A stretch of 6,613 bases of DNA from Planktomarina sp. (GTDB lineage: Bacteria; Pseudomonadota; Alphaproteobacteria; Rhodobacterales; Rhodobacteraceae), in the NCBI GenBank assembly GCA_016780825.1, contig JADHLF010000066.1:1-6613 (forward strand). The letters are read 5' to 3'. A program made the position numbers and the translations under genes. The first letter of the stretch is position 1. Every line of letters begins with the position of its first letter. Below are positions 1 through 6,514 of the stretch, piece after piece. The notes under the pieces were generated by a model. That model ran no database searches, was not told the DNA's origin, and was given only the letters and a program-made list of their open reading frames with translations.

Positions 1-465
1 GAAGAATGTCTCTGGGACCCAAGTGATCCGGAGGCTGAGCAGGATTGCATGTTGATGCGAGAGTACCTCAACCCCACCCCCAAAAGACCAACGACAAGAC
101 CGCATCAGAACCTCGCTGCTTTTATAGCAAGGGCGCAGGCAGATCCTGAAGTGTTGCGGGAGACAGTGCGCGGTTCTTTGCAATATTTTTCATATTTCTT
201 TAAGCTTGCGAGCTGCTCGGTGCCGCAGCAAAATCTTGCGATAAAGACGCGTTTGTCTTTCACAGATGCATTGGTGCGGCGCGTCCTGTCGGCCGGTGCT
301 CTCACGCGTTTGACCGGGTCAAAATCCCACGCCGAATTGGCCGAATTGGCAAAGCATTTGGCACAGGCAGACAGGTCTGAGACCGATTACGCCGTATTCC
401 AATCCTGCCTTGAGCGCCTGACCAAAGATAACGTTATTTATGACGCTGCGGCGGAGGAATTTTGA
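1..465 (+). CDS. Hypothetical protein, C-terminal part (probably 5'-truncated by the window edge)
   Basis: I do not recognise this protein. The frame is open from the first base and ends at TGA 463-465, giving 154 visible residues. The 16 codons before the first ATG (position 49) read as plausible protein (EECLWDPSDPEAEQDC), so I treat the gene as entering from outside the window. A complete 138-residue protein starting at ATG 49 is a real alternative, since AGGA at 41-44 would serve as a ribosome binding site. The visible part is soluble, has no signal peptide or membrane segment, and looks largely alpha-helical, with an Ala/Leu-rich stretch (HAELAELAKHLAQA) and an acidic end (DAAAEEF). It is the only plus-strand gene at this end. 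It converges on the CoA ligase gene, and the two 3' ends overlap by 28 bp. Nothing links it functionally to the operon. Confidence 0.6.
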   Translation, partial: EECLWDPSDPEAEQDCMLMREYLNPTPKRPTTRPHQNLAAFIARAQADPEVLRETVRGSLQYFSYFFKLASCSVPQQNLAIKTRLSFTDALVRRVLSAGALTRLTGSKSHAELAELAKHLAQADRSETDYAVFQSCLERLTKDNVIYDAAAEEF

Positions 466-1982
466 TCATCTATGGCCTTAGAGGACATCATATCCGCCAA
501 TTTCTTCCGTTGAATTTTTCCCGAAGGGCCCTTGGGTAGATCCTCGAGCACATAGACTGCATCAGGCGCTTTGAAGGCGCCGAGCCTGCGCGTGCAGATC
601 TCGATCAAGTCAGCGGGGGTGGTCTGACTGCCGGCACAAAGAGTCACGGCCGCGACCACCCGTTCCCCATAGGTGGCGCAGGGCTGGGCGAAGGCTGCGG
701 CTTCGACAACATCCGCATGTGCGTACAGCGCCTCGTCCACTTCACGCGGCGCGATATTTTCACCGCCTTTAATAATCAATTCCTTCAAACGTCCTGTGAC
801 AAAGACATATCCATCATCATCCCGATGTCCGAGATCACCAGAGAGCAGCCAGCCGTCAGGCGTGAAGCTCGCGCGTGTCGCCTCGGGGTTTTTGAGATAT
901 TCTTTCATGACATTTGGACCCCGAATGGCGATCTCTCCCTGCTCATTGTTGCCAGCTGCAGAGAGGTTGGAGCGCAGGATGGTCACGTCATTGCCTATGG
1001 CCATGCCCGGCGAGCCGATTTTGCGGGTTGCGGGGGGGAGCGGGTTTGACAGCATCTGTGCCGCGGTCTCTGTCATGCCCATTGTTTCAATGATCGGTAC
1101 ACCAAAGCGGCTTTCAAAGGCCGTCTGTACCTCTGGCGCCAAAGCGGAGCTTGCTGATCTGCCAAAACGCAGTCGGGCTTTTGCAGCGGCACTGGGATTC
1201 TGCACGCCATGCAGCAGATGCGAAATGATGGTGGGCACCACTGAAAACCAGGTGACGGCTCCTGCCTCAATATCGCTCCAGAACCGGCTGTTGGAAAACT
1301 TAGGGGCCAGTAGCAATTGCCCACCTGAAATGAGACATCCCATGACGCCAACGCATAGCCCATTGATGTGGCAGATCGGCAGCACGCAATATCCGCAGTC
1401 ATGTTCCGTCAGCCGATGGGCGCAGGCCGTGGTCCAGCCTCCCGCCAAAAGGCTGCTATGGCTGTGCACCACGCCTTTGGGCTGGCCGGTCGTGCCAGAT
1501 GTGTACATCAGCAAAGCGTCATCTCCAGCGCTGAGGGGATGCAGGGGCACTTGCGTATTCAGGTCAAGACCCTCGGGCAACGGCTGCAAGCCATCAGGGC
1601 AGGTGGCGGCAAACTGTGCGTGTTGATCTGCGCCCACTGAGGCAAAGCGCGCCTCACAATGCTCAAACGCATAGGTTATCGCATCATTGCCGGCGGCCAG
1701 ATTGATCATCGTGACCCGAAACCCGCCATAGAGCCCGGCAAAGAGCGTCTCCAGGGCCGCACGACCATTGGGCATCATCACAGCGAGGCTTTCCCCTTTG
1801 GCCATGCCAAGCGCCGTTAGGCCTTGTGCCCGTGCACGGGCGACATCACGCAAACCGGCCCAAGAGAGGTCAGCGGCGCCATCGGTGAAGCGATAGGCGA
1901 TGCGCTCTCCTCTTGCTTTGGCCTGCTGATCCAGCCAATCGCGCACAGTGCCTTGTGGCGGGGCTGCGTTGAAGGCAATCAT
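438..1982 (-). CDS. sauT: AMP-forming acyl-CoA synthetase, probable sulfoacetate-CoA ligase (SauT-like)
   Basis: This 514-residue protein belongs to the ANL adenylate-forming superfamily. Such enzymes activate a carboxylate with ATP to an acyl-adenylate and pass it to CoA in the cytoplasm. The expected motifs are present in order: phosphate loop YTSGTTGQPKG (residues 160-170), ETMGMTETAAQ (299-309), the ribose-binding Asp in SGD (381-383), the hinge region GRLKELIIKGGENI (397-410), and the catalytic Lys of GKIQRKK (K489). Length is normal and no key residue is missing. I chose ATG at 1982 because it overlaps the upstream dehydrogenase stop as ATGA. A TTG 18 bp further upstream could also open the frame but is less likely. 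Translational coupling to an acylating aldehyde dehydrogenase is the SauS/SauT arrangement and points to sulfoacetate as substrate. That specificity is inferred from context and family resemblance. Another short acid is possible. The last ~15 residues (AIDDQNSSAAAS) lie in the overlap with the convergent gene and are probably a non-essential tail. Confidence 0.88.
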   Translation of the reverse strand: MIAFNAAPPQGTVRDWLDQQAKARGERIAYRFTDGAADLSWAGLRDVARARAQGLTALGMAKGESLAVMMPNGRAALETLFAGLYGGFRVTMINLAAGNDAITYAFEHCEARFASVGADQHAQFAATCPDGLQPLPEGLDLNTQVPLHPLSAGDDALLMYTSGTTGQPKGVVHSHSSLLAGGWTTACAHRLTEHDCGYCVLPICHINGLCVGVMGCLISGGQLLLAPKFSNSRFWSDIEAGAVTWFSVVPTIISHLLHGVQNPSAAAKARLRFGRSASSALAPEVQTAFESRFGVPIIETMGMTETAAQMLSNPLPPATRKIGSPGMAIGNDVTILRSNLSAAGNNEQGEIAIRGPNVMKEYLKNPEATRASFTPDGWLLSGDLGHRDDDGYVFVTGRLKELIIKGGENIAPREVDEALYAHADVVEAAAFAQPCATYGERVVAAVTLCAGSQTTPADLIEICTRRLGAFKAPDAVYVLEDLPKGPSGKIQRKKLADMMSSKAIDDQNSSAAAS

Positions 1983-3382
1983 TTTCCGGCTCGCGCCCAA
2001 TATTGTGCAAAAATCTCTTCCAGCTCCGGTTCACGGGGTGGAATTTCGCGGGCCACTTTGGTGGTTTGCATAAAGTGGCGCCAATTGAGATTACCATCAA
2101 TCGAATTGCCACCCCAACTGCCGCATCCCATTGAGAGCGAGAAGGGCAGCCCGTTGTTAAAGGCACCACCCGTGGCGAAGCAATGGGCTTGGTTGACGAT
2201 GACCCGGCAGGTCGGAACTTCGCGTCCCAATTCCAAGGCGCGCGCTTCCAGCTTGGAATGGAGCCCAATGGAATGGCCCGCGCCTTGATGGGTCAGGATA
2301 CGGCTGGCAATGGCTTTTGCATCCGCAAAATCGCGCGCACGATAGAGGGCCACGACGCGGGAAAGCTTTTCACCGGACAGAGGATGATCTGCACCAATAC
2401 CGAAGGTTTCAACGGCAAGGAATTTGGTCGTGGCTGGCACTTTCCCCACCATATCCAGCGCTTCAAGCATCTTGTCGGCATCCTGAGCAATGACCGCGCG
2501 GTTCAAATGCCCATCGGGCCAAAGCTTGGCAATGATGGGCGCTTCATCTATCACGAGCGCGCCGCCTTCCTGCGCCATGGCTTGGACAAAGGCGTCATAA
2601 ATTTCATCCACCACCACAAGCGCATTTTCCGACGAGCAAGACGTGGCATTGTCAAAGGTCTTTGAGGCGGTGATTTTCGCGGCAGCCTCGGCAAGATTGG
2701 CCGTTTCATCAACGATCACGGTCACATTCCCCGCCCCCACCCCAATCGCAGGGGTGCCGCAAGTATAGGCGCGGCGCACGTTGTTTTGACTGCCGGTGAC
2801 CACCACCAAATCGGTCGTCTCGAGCATGCGCTGGGTCTTGGCCTTGGAGCCGGGCGCGGGCAGCATTTGCACCAGATCACGATCAACTCCGATCTTGTCA
2901 AATTCGGCATATATATAGTCCAGCACAAGCGCGCAGGACTCGACCCCTTTGGGAGATGGCGAAAGAACAATGGCGTTGCCAGATTTCAGGGCATTGATGA
3001 TATTATTGGCCGGGGTGGCCGCAGGGTTGGTCGAGGGCACAACCGCGCCGATGACACCGATTGGGCGGGCAATCTCTGTCACGCCGGTGGTCGGATCATC
3101 AGAAACTATTCCATAGGTTTTTGCATCCGCGATGTCCCGCAACAGGCCCAAGGTTTTGCGATGATTTTTTGTGATCTTATCGGCGACATTGCCCAGGCCG
3201 GTGGTTTTTACGGCCAGTTCGGCCAATGCGCGATTGCGCGTGGGCTCCATGATGGCCCATCCAACCGCCTGAGCGGCTTGATCGTAGCGTTCTTGTGAGC
3301 CCTTGGCTTCGAAGGCGATCTGGGCCTTGCGGGCGCGGGCAATCACGCTGTCAACGAGCGCAATGTCATCGGGAGTTGTCAT
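1979..3382 (-). CDS. sauS: Acylating aldehyde dehydrogenase, probable sulfoacetaldehyde dehydrogenase (SauS-like)
   Basis: This 467-residue cytoplasmic enzyme belongs to the CoA-acylating branch of the aldehyde dehydrogenase superfamily (relatives: AdhE N-domain, EutE, PduP). It interconverts an acyl-CoA and an aldehyde with NAD(P)H. Visible family signatures are PSTNPAATPANN (116-127, cofactor-binding loop), AIGVGAGNV (212-220), the active-site block FDNATSCSSEN with the predicted nucleophile Cys249, and CGSWGGNS (420-427) near the C-terminus. There is no iron alcohol dehydrogenase domain, so it is not AdhE. The lack of an EutE/PduP N-terminal targeting peptide or nearby shell genes argues against a microcompartment role. 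Coupling to the CoA ligase suggests it reduces the ligase product: sulfoacetyl-CoA to sulfoacetaldehyde in the Sau pathway. The substrate is inferred. The start ATG at 3382 has only a weak GGAA upstream, 64 nt after the binding-protein gene. The 3' end overlaps the ligase start by 4 nt (ATGA). Confidence 0.87.
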   Translation of the reverse strand: MTTPDDIALVDSVIARARKAQIAFEAKGSQERYDQAAQAVGWAIMEPTRNRALAELAVKTTGLGNVADKITKNHRKTLGLLRDIADAKTYGIVSDDPTTGVTEIARPIGVIGAVVPSTNPAATPANNIINALKSGNAIVLSPSPKGVESCALVLDYIYAEFDKIGVDRDLVQMLPAPGSKAKTQRMLETTDLVVVTGSQNNVRRAYTCGTPAIGVGAGNVTVIVDETANLAEAAAKITASKTFDNATSCSSENALVVVDEIYDAFVQAMAQEGGALVIDEAPIIAKLWPDGHLNRAVIAQDADKMLEALDMVGKVPATTKFLAVETFGIGADHPLSGEKLSRVVALYRARDFADAKAIASRILTHQGAGHSIGLHSKLEARALELGREVPTCRVIVNQAHCFATGGAFNNGLPFSLSMGCGSWGGNSIDGNLNWRHFMQTTKVAREIPPREPELEEIFAQYWARAGK

Positions 3383-3405
3383 CGGGAATTCCGTTCATTC
3401 AATAA

Positions 3406-3434
3406 GGTGGCAGGGACCCGCTAAGGCCCCCACC
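3406..3434 (-). other. Possible intercistronic stem-loop between tctC and the dehydrogenase gene
   Basis: GGTGG (3406-3410) pairs with CCACC (3430-3434). After a two-base bulge, GGG (3413-3415) pairs with CCC (3427-3429), leaving an 11-base loop. No T-run follows on the minus strand, so it is not a standard terminator. It lies in the 64-nt gap just after tctC, where such structures can slow 3' decay of a binding-protein transcript. Given the GC content, chance is quite possible. Confidence 0.25.
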
Positions 3435-3446
3435 GATTGCGTTATA

Positions 3447-4415
3447 TCACAGGCCTGCGAGCAGGTCCTTTAGGGTCACCTCGCGGGCGGCCCACATCTC
3501 AAGCACCTCATCGCGGGTCATGATATGCATCGGAGATCCACCGGCTTTCATTTTGCTCGCAACGCTGCCATGGGCAAACATGGCCGGCACGGTTTCGGCC
3601 AGCTTGTCGATGATGGCTTGCGGTGTGCCCTTCGGGACCATCACGCCGCGGAAATTGACCGAGGCATTGTCCACATCAAGGCCTTGTTCCATCAGGGTCG
3701 GGACATCCTCCATAAAGGCATTGCGCTCAAGATCGGCGACGCCAAGGATCTTGATGGTGCCAGCTTCACGGGCGCGGAAGGCGTCCGATAGGTTGTTGAC
3801 GCCGGCCATTACCTCACCGGCAATAACCGCTTTCATTGCGCCCGAGCCGCCAGATTTATTTGGAATATAGGCCATTTTCACGCCGGCTGCTTTCTCAATT
3901 TGCAGTGCGGCGATATGGTGACCCACAAACAAGCCCGCGCCAGAGAAGGTGAGCTTGCCAGGGTTGGCTTTGGCCCAACCCATGACATCCGCCATAGAAT
4001 TAAATTCGCTGTCGGCGGCCACAACAAATACCGCCGGATCTGCACCCCAATTGGCAATAGGTTCGAAACTATCGGCCGAATATTCTACGCCGCCCTCAAT
4101 GGATTGGGCAATGAAATGGGGGATGTTGTAAACGCCCATGGTATAGCCATCTGCCTCTGCGGCTTTGGCAAGCCAGTTCCAGCCGACGCGGCCCCCGGCG
4201 CCGGGCTTGTTGATAATGGCAACAGGCATGCCCAAGGCATCATCATTGCCTGCGGTCATGGTGACGATCCGCGCTTGGAAATCTGTGGCACCGCCGGCGC
4301 CATAGCTGACCATGAGCATGATCGGACGGTCCGGATAATTTGCGTGGCCATCGGCCTGCGCGGAGCTGGCCAAAGCGGCAAGGGCAATGGCTGCACCTGC
4401 AAGTAGTTTCTTCAT
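3447..4415 (-). CDS. tctC: TTT transporter periplasmic substrate-binding protein (TctC/Bug family)
   Basis: This 322-residue solute-binding protein of the Bug/TctC family should work in the periplasm and deliver a small organic anion to TctAB. A classical signal peptide is visible: MKK, a hydrophobic Ala/Leu core, and an AQA|DG cleavage site after about residue 21. The mature start, NYPDRPIMLMVSYGAGGATD (26-45), is the family opening, with the ligand loop SYGAGGATDFQAR (37-49) and the conserved Asp45. The PGAGGRVG loop (71-78) and the NKSGGSGAMKAVIAGEV segment (186-202) correspond to the other ligand-contacting regions. Length is normal. A strong ribosome binding site (GGAGG, 8 nt spacing, about 4424-4428) precedes ATG 4415, fitting the high expression such proteins need. 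The gene is 46 nt after tctB and 64 nt before the dehydrogenase gene. Family members bind carboxylates, often dicarboxylates. A sulfonate-carboxylate ligand is inferred only from the downstream genes. Confidence 0.93.
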   Translation of the reverse strand: MKKLLAGAAIALAALASSAQADGHANYPDRPIMLMVSYGAGGATDFQARIVTMTAGNDDALGMPVAIINKPGAGGRVGWNWLAKAAEADGYTMGVYNIPHFIAQSIEGGVEYSADSFEPIANWGADPAVFVVAADSEFNSMADVMGWAKANPGKLTFSGAGLFVGHHIAALQIEKAAGVKMAYIPNKSGGSGAMKAVIAGEVMAGVNNLSDAFRAREAGTIKILGVADLERNAFMEDVPTLMEQGLDVDNASVNFRGVMVPKGTPQAIIDKLAETVPAMFAHGSVASKMKAGGSPMHIMTRDEVLEMWAAREVTLKDLLAGL

Positions 4416-4423
4416 TTTTTAGT

Positions 4424-4428
4424 CCTCC
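4424..4428 (-). promoter_or_regulatory. Strong ribosome binding site of tctC
   Basis: On the minus strand GGGAGGACTAAAAA precedes ATG 4415, placing GGAGG eight bases from the start codon with an A-rich spacer. It is the best Shine-Dalgarno match in the operon and supports the tctC start choice. It would favour the binding protein being made in excess over the membrane subunits. Confidence 0.75.
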
Positions 4429-4461
4429 CTAGTGGTGATGATGCCCTGTCGCCTCTACGGT

Positions 4462-4917
4462 TCAGGACCAAATCTCTCGCGGCGTGTATACGTTCAAGAT
4501 AAGTGCGAAGAGACAGTACATGACGGCCATAAAGCCGGCCGTGATGATGGCGCGCATGACCCATGACCGGAGCTGCCGGTGATCTGCGGGGTCATACCAA
4601 GTGAGTAGAATAAAGAAAGCGAGGGTGGTTCCGGTGTAAAATCCAAAGAACTTGGCGCCCCAAAATACATAGGCTACGGCGACAGTCAGACCCGGTGCGA
4701 CACGGAGGATCTCTTGCCGGCTGAAACCACCCTCTTGAGCTGCGCCGTCTCTGAGGGCTTTGAAAAAGGTCCAAAGGGCGAGCACGACAAAGAGTGTTGA
4801 GACGAGGCGCGGAAAGGCGAAAGCGGCTGCCGGGGTTTGGGTATAGCTGACAAAGCAGACCCAGAGCCCGACGAGCGCGATGAGCCCCGCGGGGATCGCA
4901 TGTTGAAACCGCTGCAT
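4462..4917 (-). CDS. tctB: TTT transporter small membrane subunit (TctB)
   Basis: This 151-residue integral membrane protein matches the TctB small subunit in size, topology and position beside TctA. About four hydrophobic segments are visible, near residues 9-27, 37-54, 75-107 (an interrupted pair or one long stretch) and 121-145. The FAFPRLVS motif (about 33-40) between the first two segments is typical of TctB. It has no catalytic role and is thought to support TctA function. The tctA stop TGA shares one base with ATG 4917 (TGATG). An in-frame GTG directly before it (4920-4918) would give 152 residues and a GTGA overlap. I prefer ATG because GGAGG in the end of tctA lies eight bases upstream of it. 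Sequence conservation in this family is low, so assignment rests partly on neighbours. Confidence 0.88.
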   Translation of the reverse strand: MQRFQHAIPAGLIALVGLWVCFVSYTQTPAAAFAFPRLVSTLFVVLALWTFFKALRDGAAQEGGFSRQEILRVAPGLTVAVAYVFWGAKFFGFYTGTTLAFFILLTWYDPADHRQLRSWVMRAIITAGFMAVMYCLFALILNVYTPREIWS

Positions 4918-6416
4918 CACAAAGCCCTCCCTTGCCTGCGATTTTTCAGCTCAAGCCAAACCGAGTAAACGATCGAACCCAAGACGATTGCAATCAGGAC
5001 CATGTTTAAGGTGCCGGTAAAGAAATAGGGCAAGACCCCATTTTGCGCCGCTGCGATCATCGCGCCTTCGACAAAATTGCCTTCTGCGATTGGGCCTAAG
5101 ATCAAGCCCAATACCAACGGGGCCGCGGAGTAGCCGTAGCGTTCGAGAAAATACATCCCCGCGCCAAGAACTAGCATGACGAACACGTCATCCATGGACA
5201 GCTGCACGGAGTAGCTGCCGAACACCGCAAGGGCCAGGACCACAGCGGCCATGACCGCGCGCGGCACGCGCGCCACATTGGCGGCCAGACCCGCGATCAT
5301 AAGGCCAAAGACACACATTAAGATTTGCCCGATCAGCATCGAATTGATGAAGGGCCAAACAACCTCTGGATAGTCACGGAAAATATTTGGGCCGGGGAAA
5401 ATTCCGTGGATGATGAGCCCGCCGAGCAAAACCGCCGCCGTGGGGCTGCCGGGGATTGAGAGGGTGAGTAAGGGGACCAAGGAGGGACCGACCATGGCGT
5501 TATTGGCCGATTCTGCGGCGATGATGCCCTCTGAATGGCCGGTGCCGAATTTCGCACGCTCTGGGCTGAAATTGCGGGTTTGATCATAGGCCACGAGCCC
5601 TGCGATTTGCCCACCCACGCCGGGGATCAAGCCGATGATTGCGCCGACAGTGGTTCCGATGCCGAGTGCGCGGGTGCGGCGGCTCACTTCTGTAATGGCC
5701 TGGCGCAGCGGATGGGGCTTGATGCTCAGGACTTCAAGATCTTCCCGAGAGCGGCCCTTCGCAAACATAGAGATCACCTGCGGAATGGCAAAAAGACCAA
5801 TCAGCGCGGGAATGATGTTGATGCCTCCCGCAAGAGAGGAATGAAAAATAAAGCGTTGAGTGCCCAAGATATCGTCGAAACCGATGGTGGAAATCCACAG
5901 GCCGATACACCCGGCCAACAGACCTTTGACGACAGAGTTGCTGCCCAATGTGCCAATGACAGTCACCCCAAGGATCGCGATCCAAAAACTTTCACTCGGA
6001 CCAAAAACCAAAGCCCATTTGGCGAGCACCGGCGTGGCGAAGATCAGCAGAAGCACCCCGGCGACACCGCCAAAGAGTGAGGCCAGGAATGACAATTGTA
6101 AGGCGCGCTTGCCATCGCCATTGCGCGCCATCGTATGGCCGTCCAATGTCGTGGCAATATTGGCCGGCGCTCCTGGAATTTTCAGCAAAATGGCACTGAC
6201 CGCGCCGCCAGCGACCGTTGAGGTATAGAGCGCCCCTAGCAAAATCAGCCCGTGAGCGGGCTCCATCTTGAAGGTGAAAGGAATGGCCAAGGCCACCGCC
6301 ATGGTCGGCGATAGGCCCGGCGTGGCTCCAAGGATCAACCCAAAGACTGTGCCCAGCAACAGCATGCCAAAGGCCCAAAGGGTGAAGACATCGTCAAAGT
6401 AGTAAAGGAACTCCAT
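4917..6416 (-). CDS. tctA: TTT transporter large membrane subunit (TctA)
   Basis: This 499-residue inner-membrane protein is the TctA permease subunit of a tripartite tricarboxylate transporter, a secondary, binding-protein-dependent uptake system. It is rich in hydrophobic segments throughout. The family shows an internal duplication, visible here as two related glycine/proline loops: GATPGLSPTMAVALAIPF (30-47) and GLIPGVGGQIAGLVAY (262-277). The GHSEGIIAAESANNA block (293-307) and LSIPGSPTAAVLLGG (319-333) follow, the latter echoing LLKIPGAPANIATTLDG (77-93) of the first half. Length is as usual for the family. ATG 6416 is followed at once by the typical MEFL...F opening. Its ribosome binding site is weak. 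It is the first gene of the operon, facing the LacI-type regulator across 98 bp. The order A-B-C is the reverse of the tctCBA order of Salmonella. Confidence 0.95.
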   Translation of the reverse strand: MEFLYYFDDVFTLWAFGMLLLGTVFGLILGATPGLSPTMAVALAIPFTFKMEPAHGLILLGALYTSTVAGGAVSAILLKIPGAPANIATTLDGHTMARNGDGKRALQLSFLASLFGGVAGVLLLIFATPVLAKWALVFGPSESFWIAILGVTVIGTLGSNSVVKGLLAGCIGLWISTIGFDDILGTQRFIFHSSLAGGINIIPALIGLFAIPQVISMFAKGRSREDLEVLSIKPHPLRQAITEVSRRTRALGIGTTVGAIIGLIPGVGGQIAGLVAYDQTRNFSPERAKFGTGHSEGIIAAESANNAMVGPSLVPLLTLSIPGSPTAAVLLGGLIIHGIFPGPNIFRDYPEVVWPFINSMLIGQILMCVFGLMIAGLAANVARVPRAVMAAVVLALAVFGSYSVQLSMDDVFVMLVLGAGMYFLERYGYSAAPLVLGLILGPIAEGNFVEGAMIAAAQNGVLPYFFTGTLNMVLIAIVLGSIVYSVWLELKNRRQGRAL

Positions 6417-6442
6417 CGGTGATCCACGGTCCTGTGTTGTGC

Positions 6443-6470
6443 TTGACTTATCAGAGTAGGCGATGAAAAT
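6443..6470 (+). promoter_or_regulatory. Candidate sigma-70 promoter of the LacI-type gene
   Basis: TTGACT (6443-6448) matches five of six -35 bases. With a 16-bp spacer it is followed by GAAAAT (6465-6470), a four-of-six -10 match. Transcription would start near 6477, inside the operator palindrome, which would give autorepression. The -10 is weak, so the exact promoter is uncertain. Confidence 0.4.
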
Positions 6471-6480
6471 AGTAATGCAA
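6453..6480 (-). promoter_or_regulatory. Candidate promoter of the tctABC-sauST operon
   Basis: Reading the minus strand, TTGCAT (6480-6475) and TACTCT (6458-6453) are separated by 16 bp. Each matches only three of six consensus bases. The -35 would overlap the operator palindrome, so repressor binding would block it. A TACTAT just after TTGCAT is an alternative -10 without a good -35. The promoter must lie in this 98-bp gap, but its exact position is a guess. Confidence 0.25.
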
Positions 6481-6490
6481 ACGTTTTCAT
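6475..6490. promoter_or_regulatory. LacI/PurR-type operator palindrome
   Basis: ATGCAAACGTTTTCAT is a 16-bp inverted repeat centred on CpG with a single mismatched pair (C at 6478 against T at 6487). The central AAACGTTT and the length are characteristic of LacI-family operators. It closely resembles the E. coli PurR box (ACGCAAACGTTTTC plus flank) and the cre-type pattern. It lies 24 bp before the start codon of the LacI-type gene and 58 bp before tctA, so one site could control both directions. Binding by the adjacent regulator is inferred from position and family. Confidence 0.8.
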
Positions 6491-6514
6491 AAAATTTGCC
6501 GAAATGAGGTTTTT

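Noticed and set aside
673..1626. Long plus-strand open frame (317 codons) opposite the CoA ligase gene
   Set aside because: It is antisense to a gene with all family motifs, and its translation (Ser/Pro/Arg-rich, no motif) is typical of the shadow of a GC-rich coding strand.
1983..2000. Upstream TTG start adding six residues to the CoA ligase
   Set aside because: The ATG at 1982 overlaps the preceding stop as ATGA, the common coupling arrangement, and the extra residues resemble no family N-terminus.
2786..3298. Plus-strand open frame opposite the aldehyde dehydrogenase gene
   Set aside because: Antisense shadow: Gly/Arg/His-rich translation without a recognisable fold, lying wholly inside a convincing gene.
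1979..3382. Microcompartment-type aldehyde dehydrogenase (EutE/PduP)
   Set aside because: No N-terminal encapsulation helix and no shell-protein or cofactor-recycling genes nearby. The neighbouring CoA ligase points to a free cytoplasmic enzyme.
3387..3394. Short palindrome GGAATTCC upstream of the dehydrogenase gene as an operator
   Set aside because: Eight bases only, with no second copy or promoter-like sequence next to it. Chance is the simplest explanation.
3900..4406. Plus-strand open frame opposite tctC
   Set aside because: It lies wholly within tctC on the other strand and has no ribosome binding site or family resemblance.
5535..6080. Plus-strand open frame opposite tctA
   Set aside because: Its translation is charged and low in hydrophobic order, as expected from the complement of membrane-protein codons. 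tctA explains the region.
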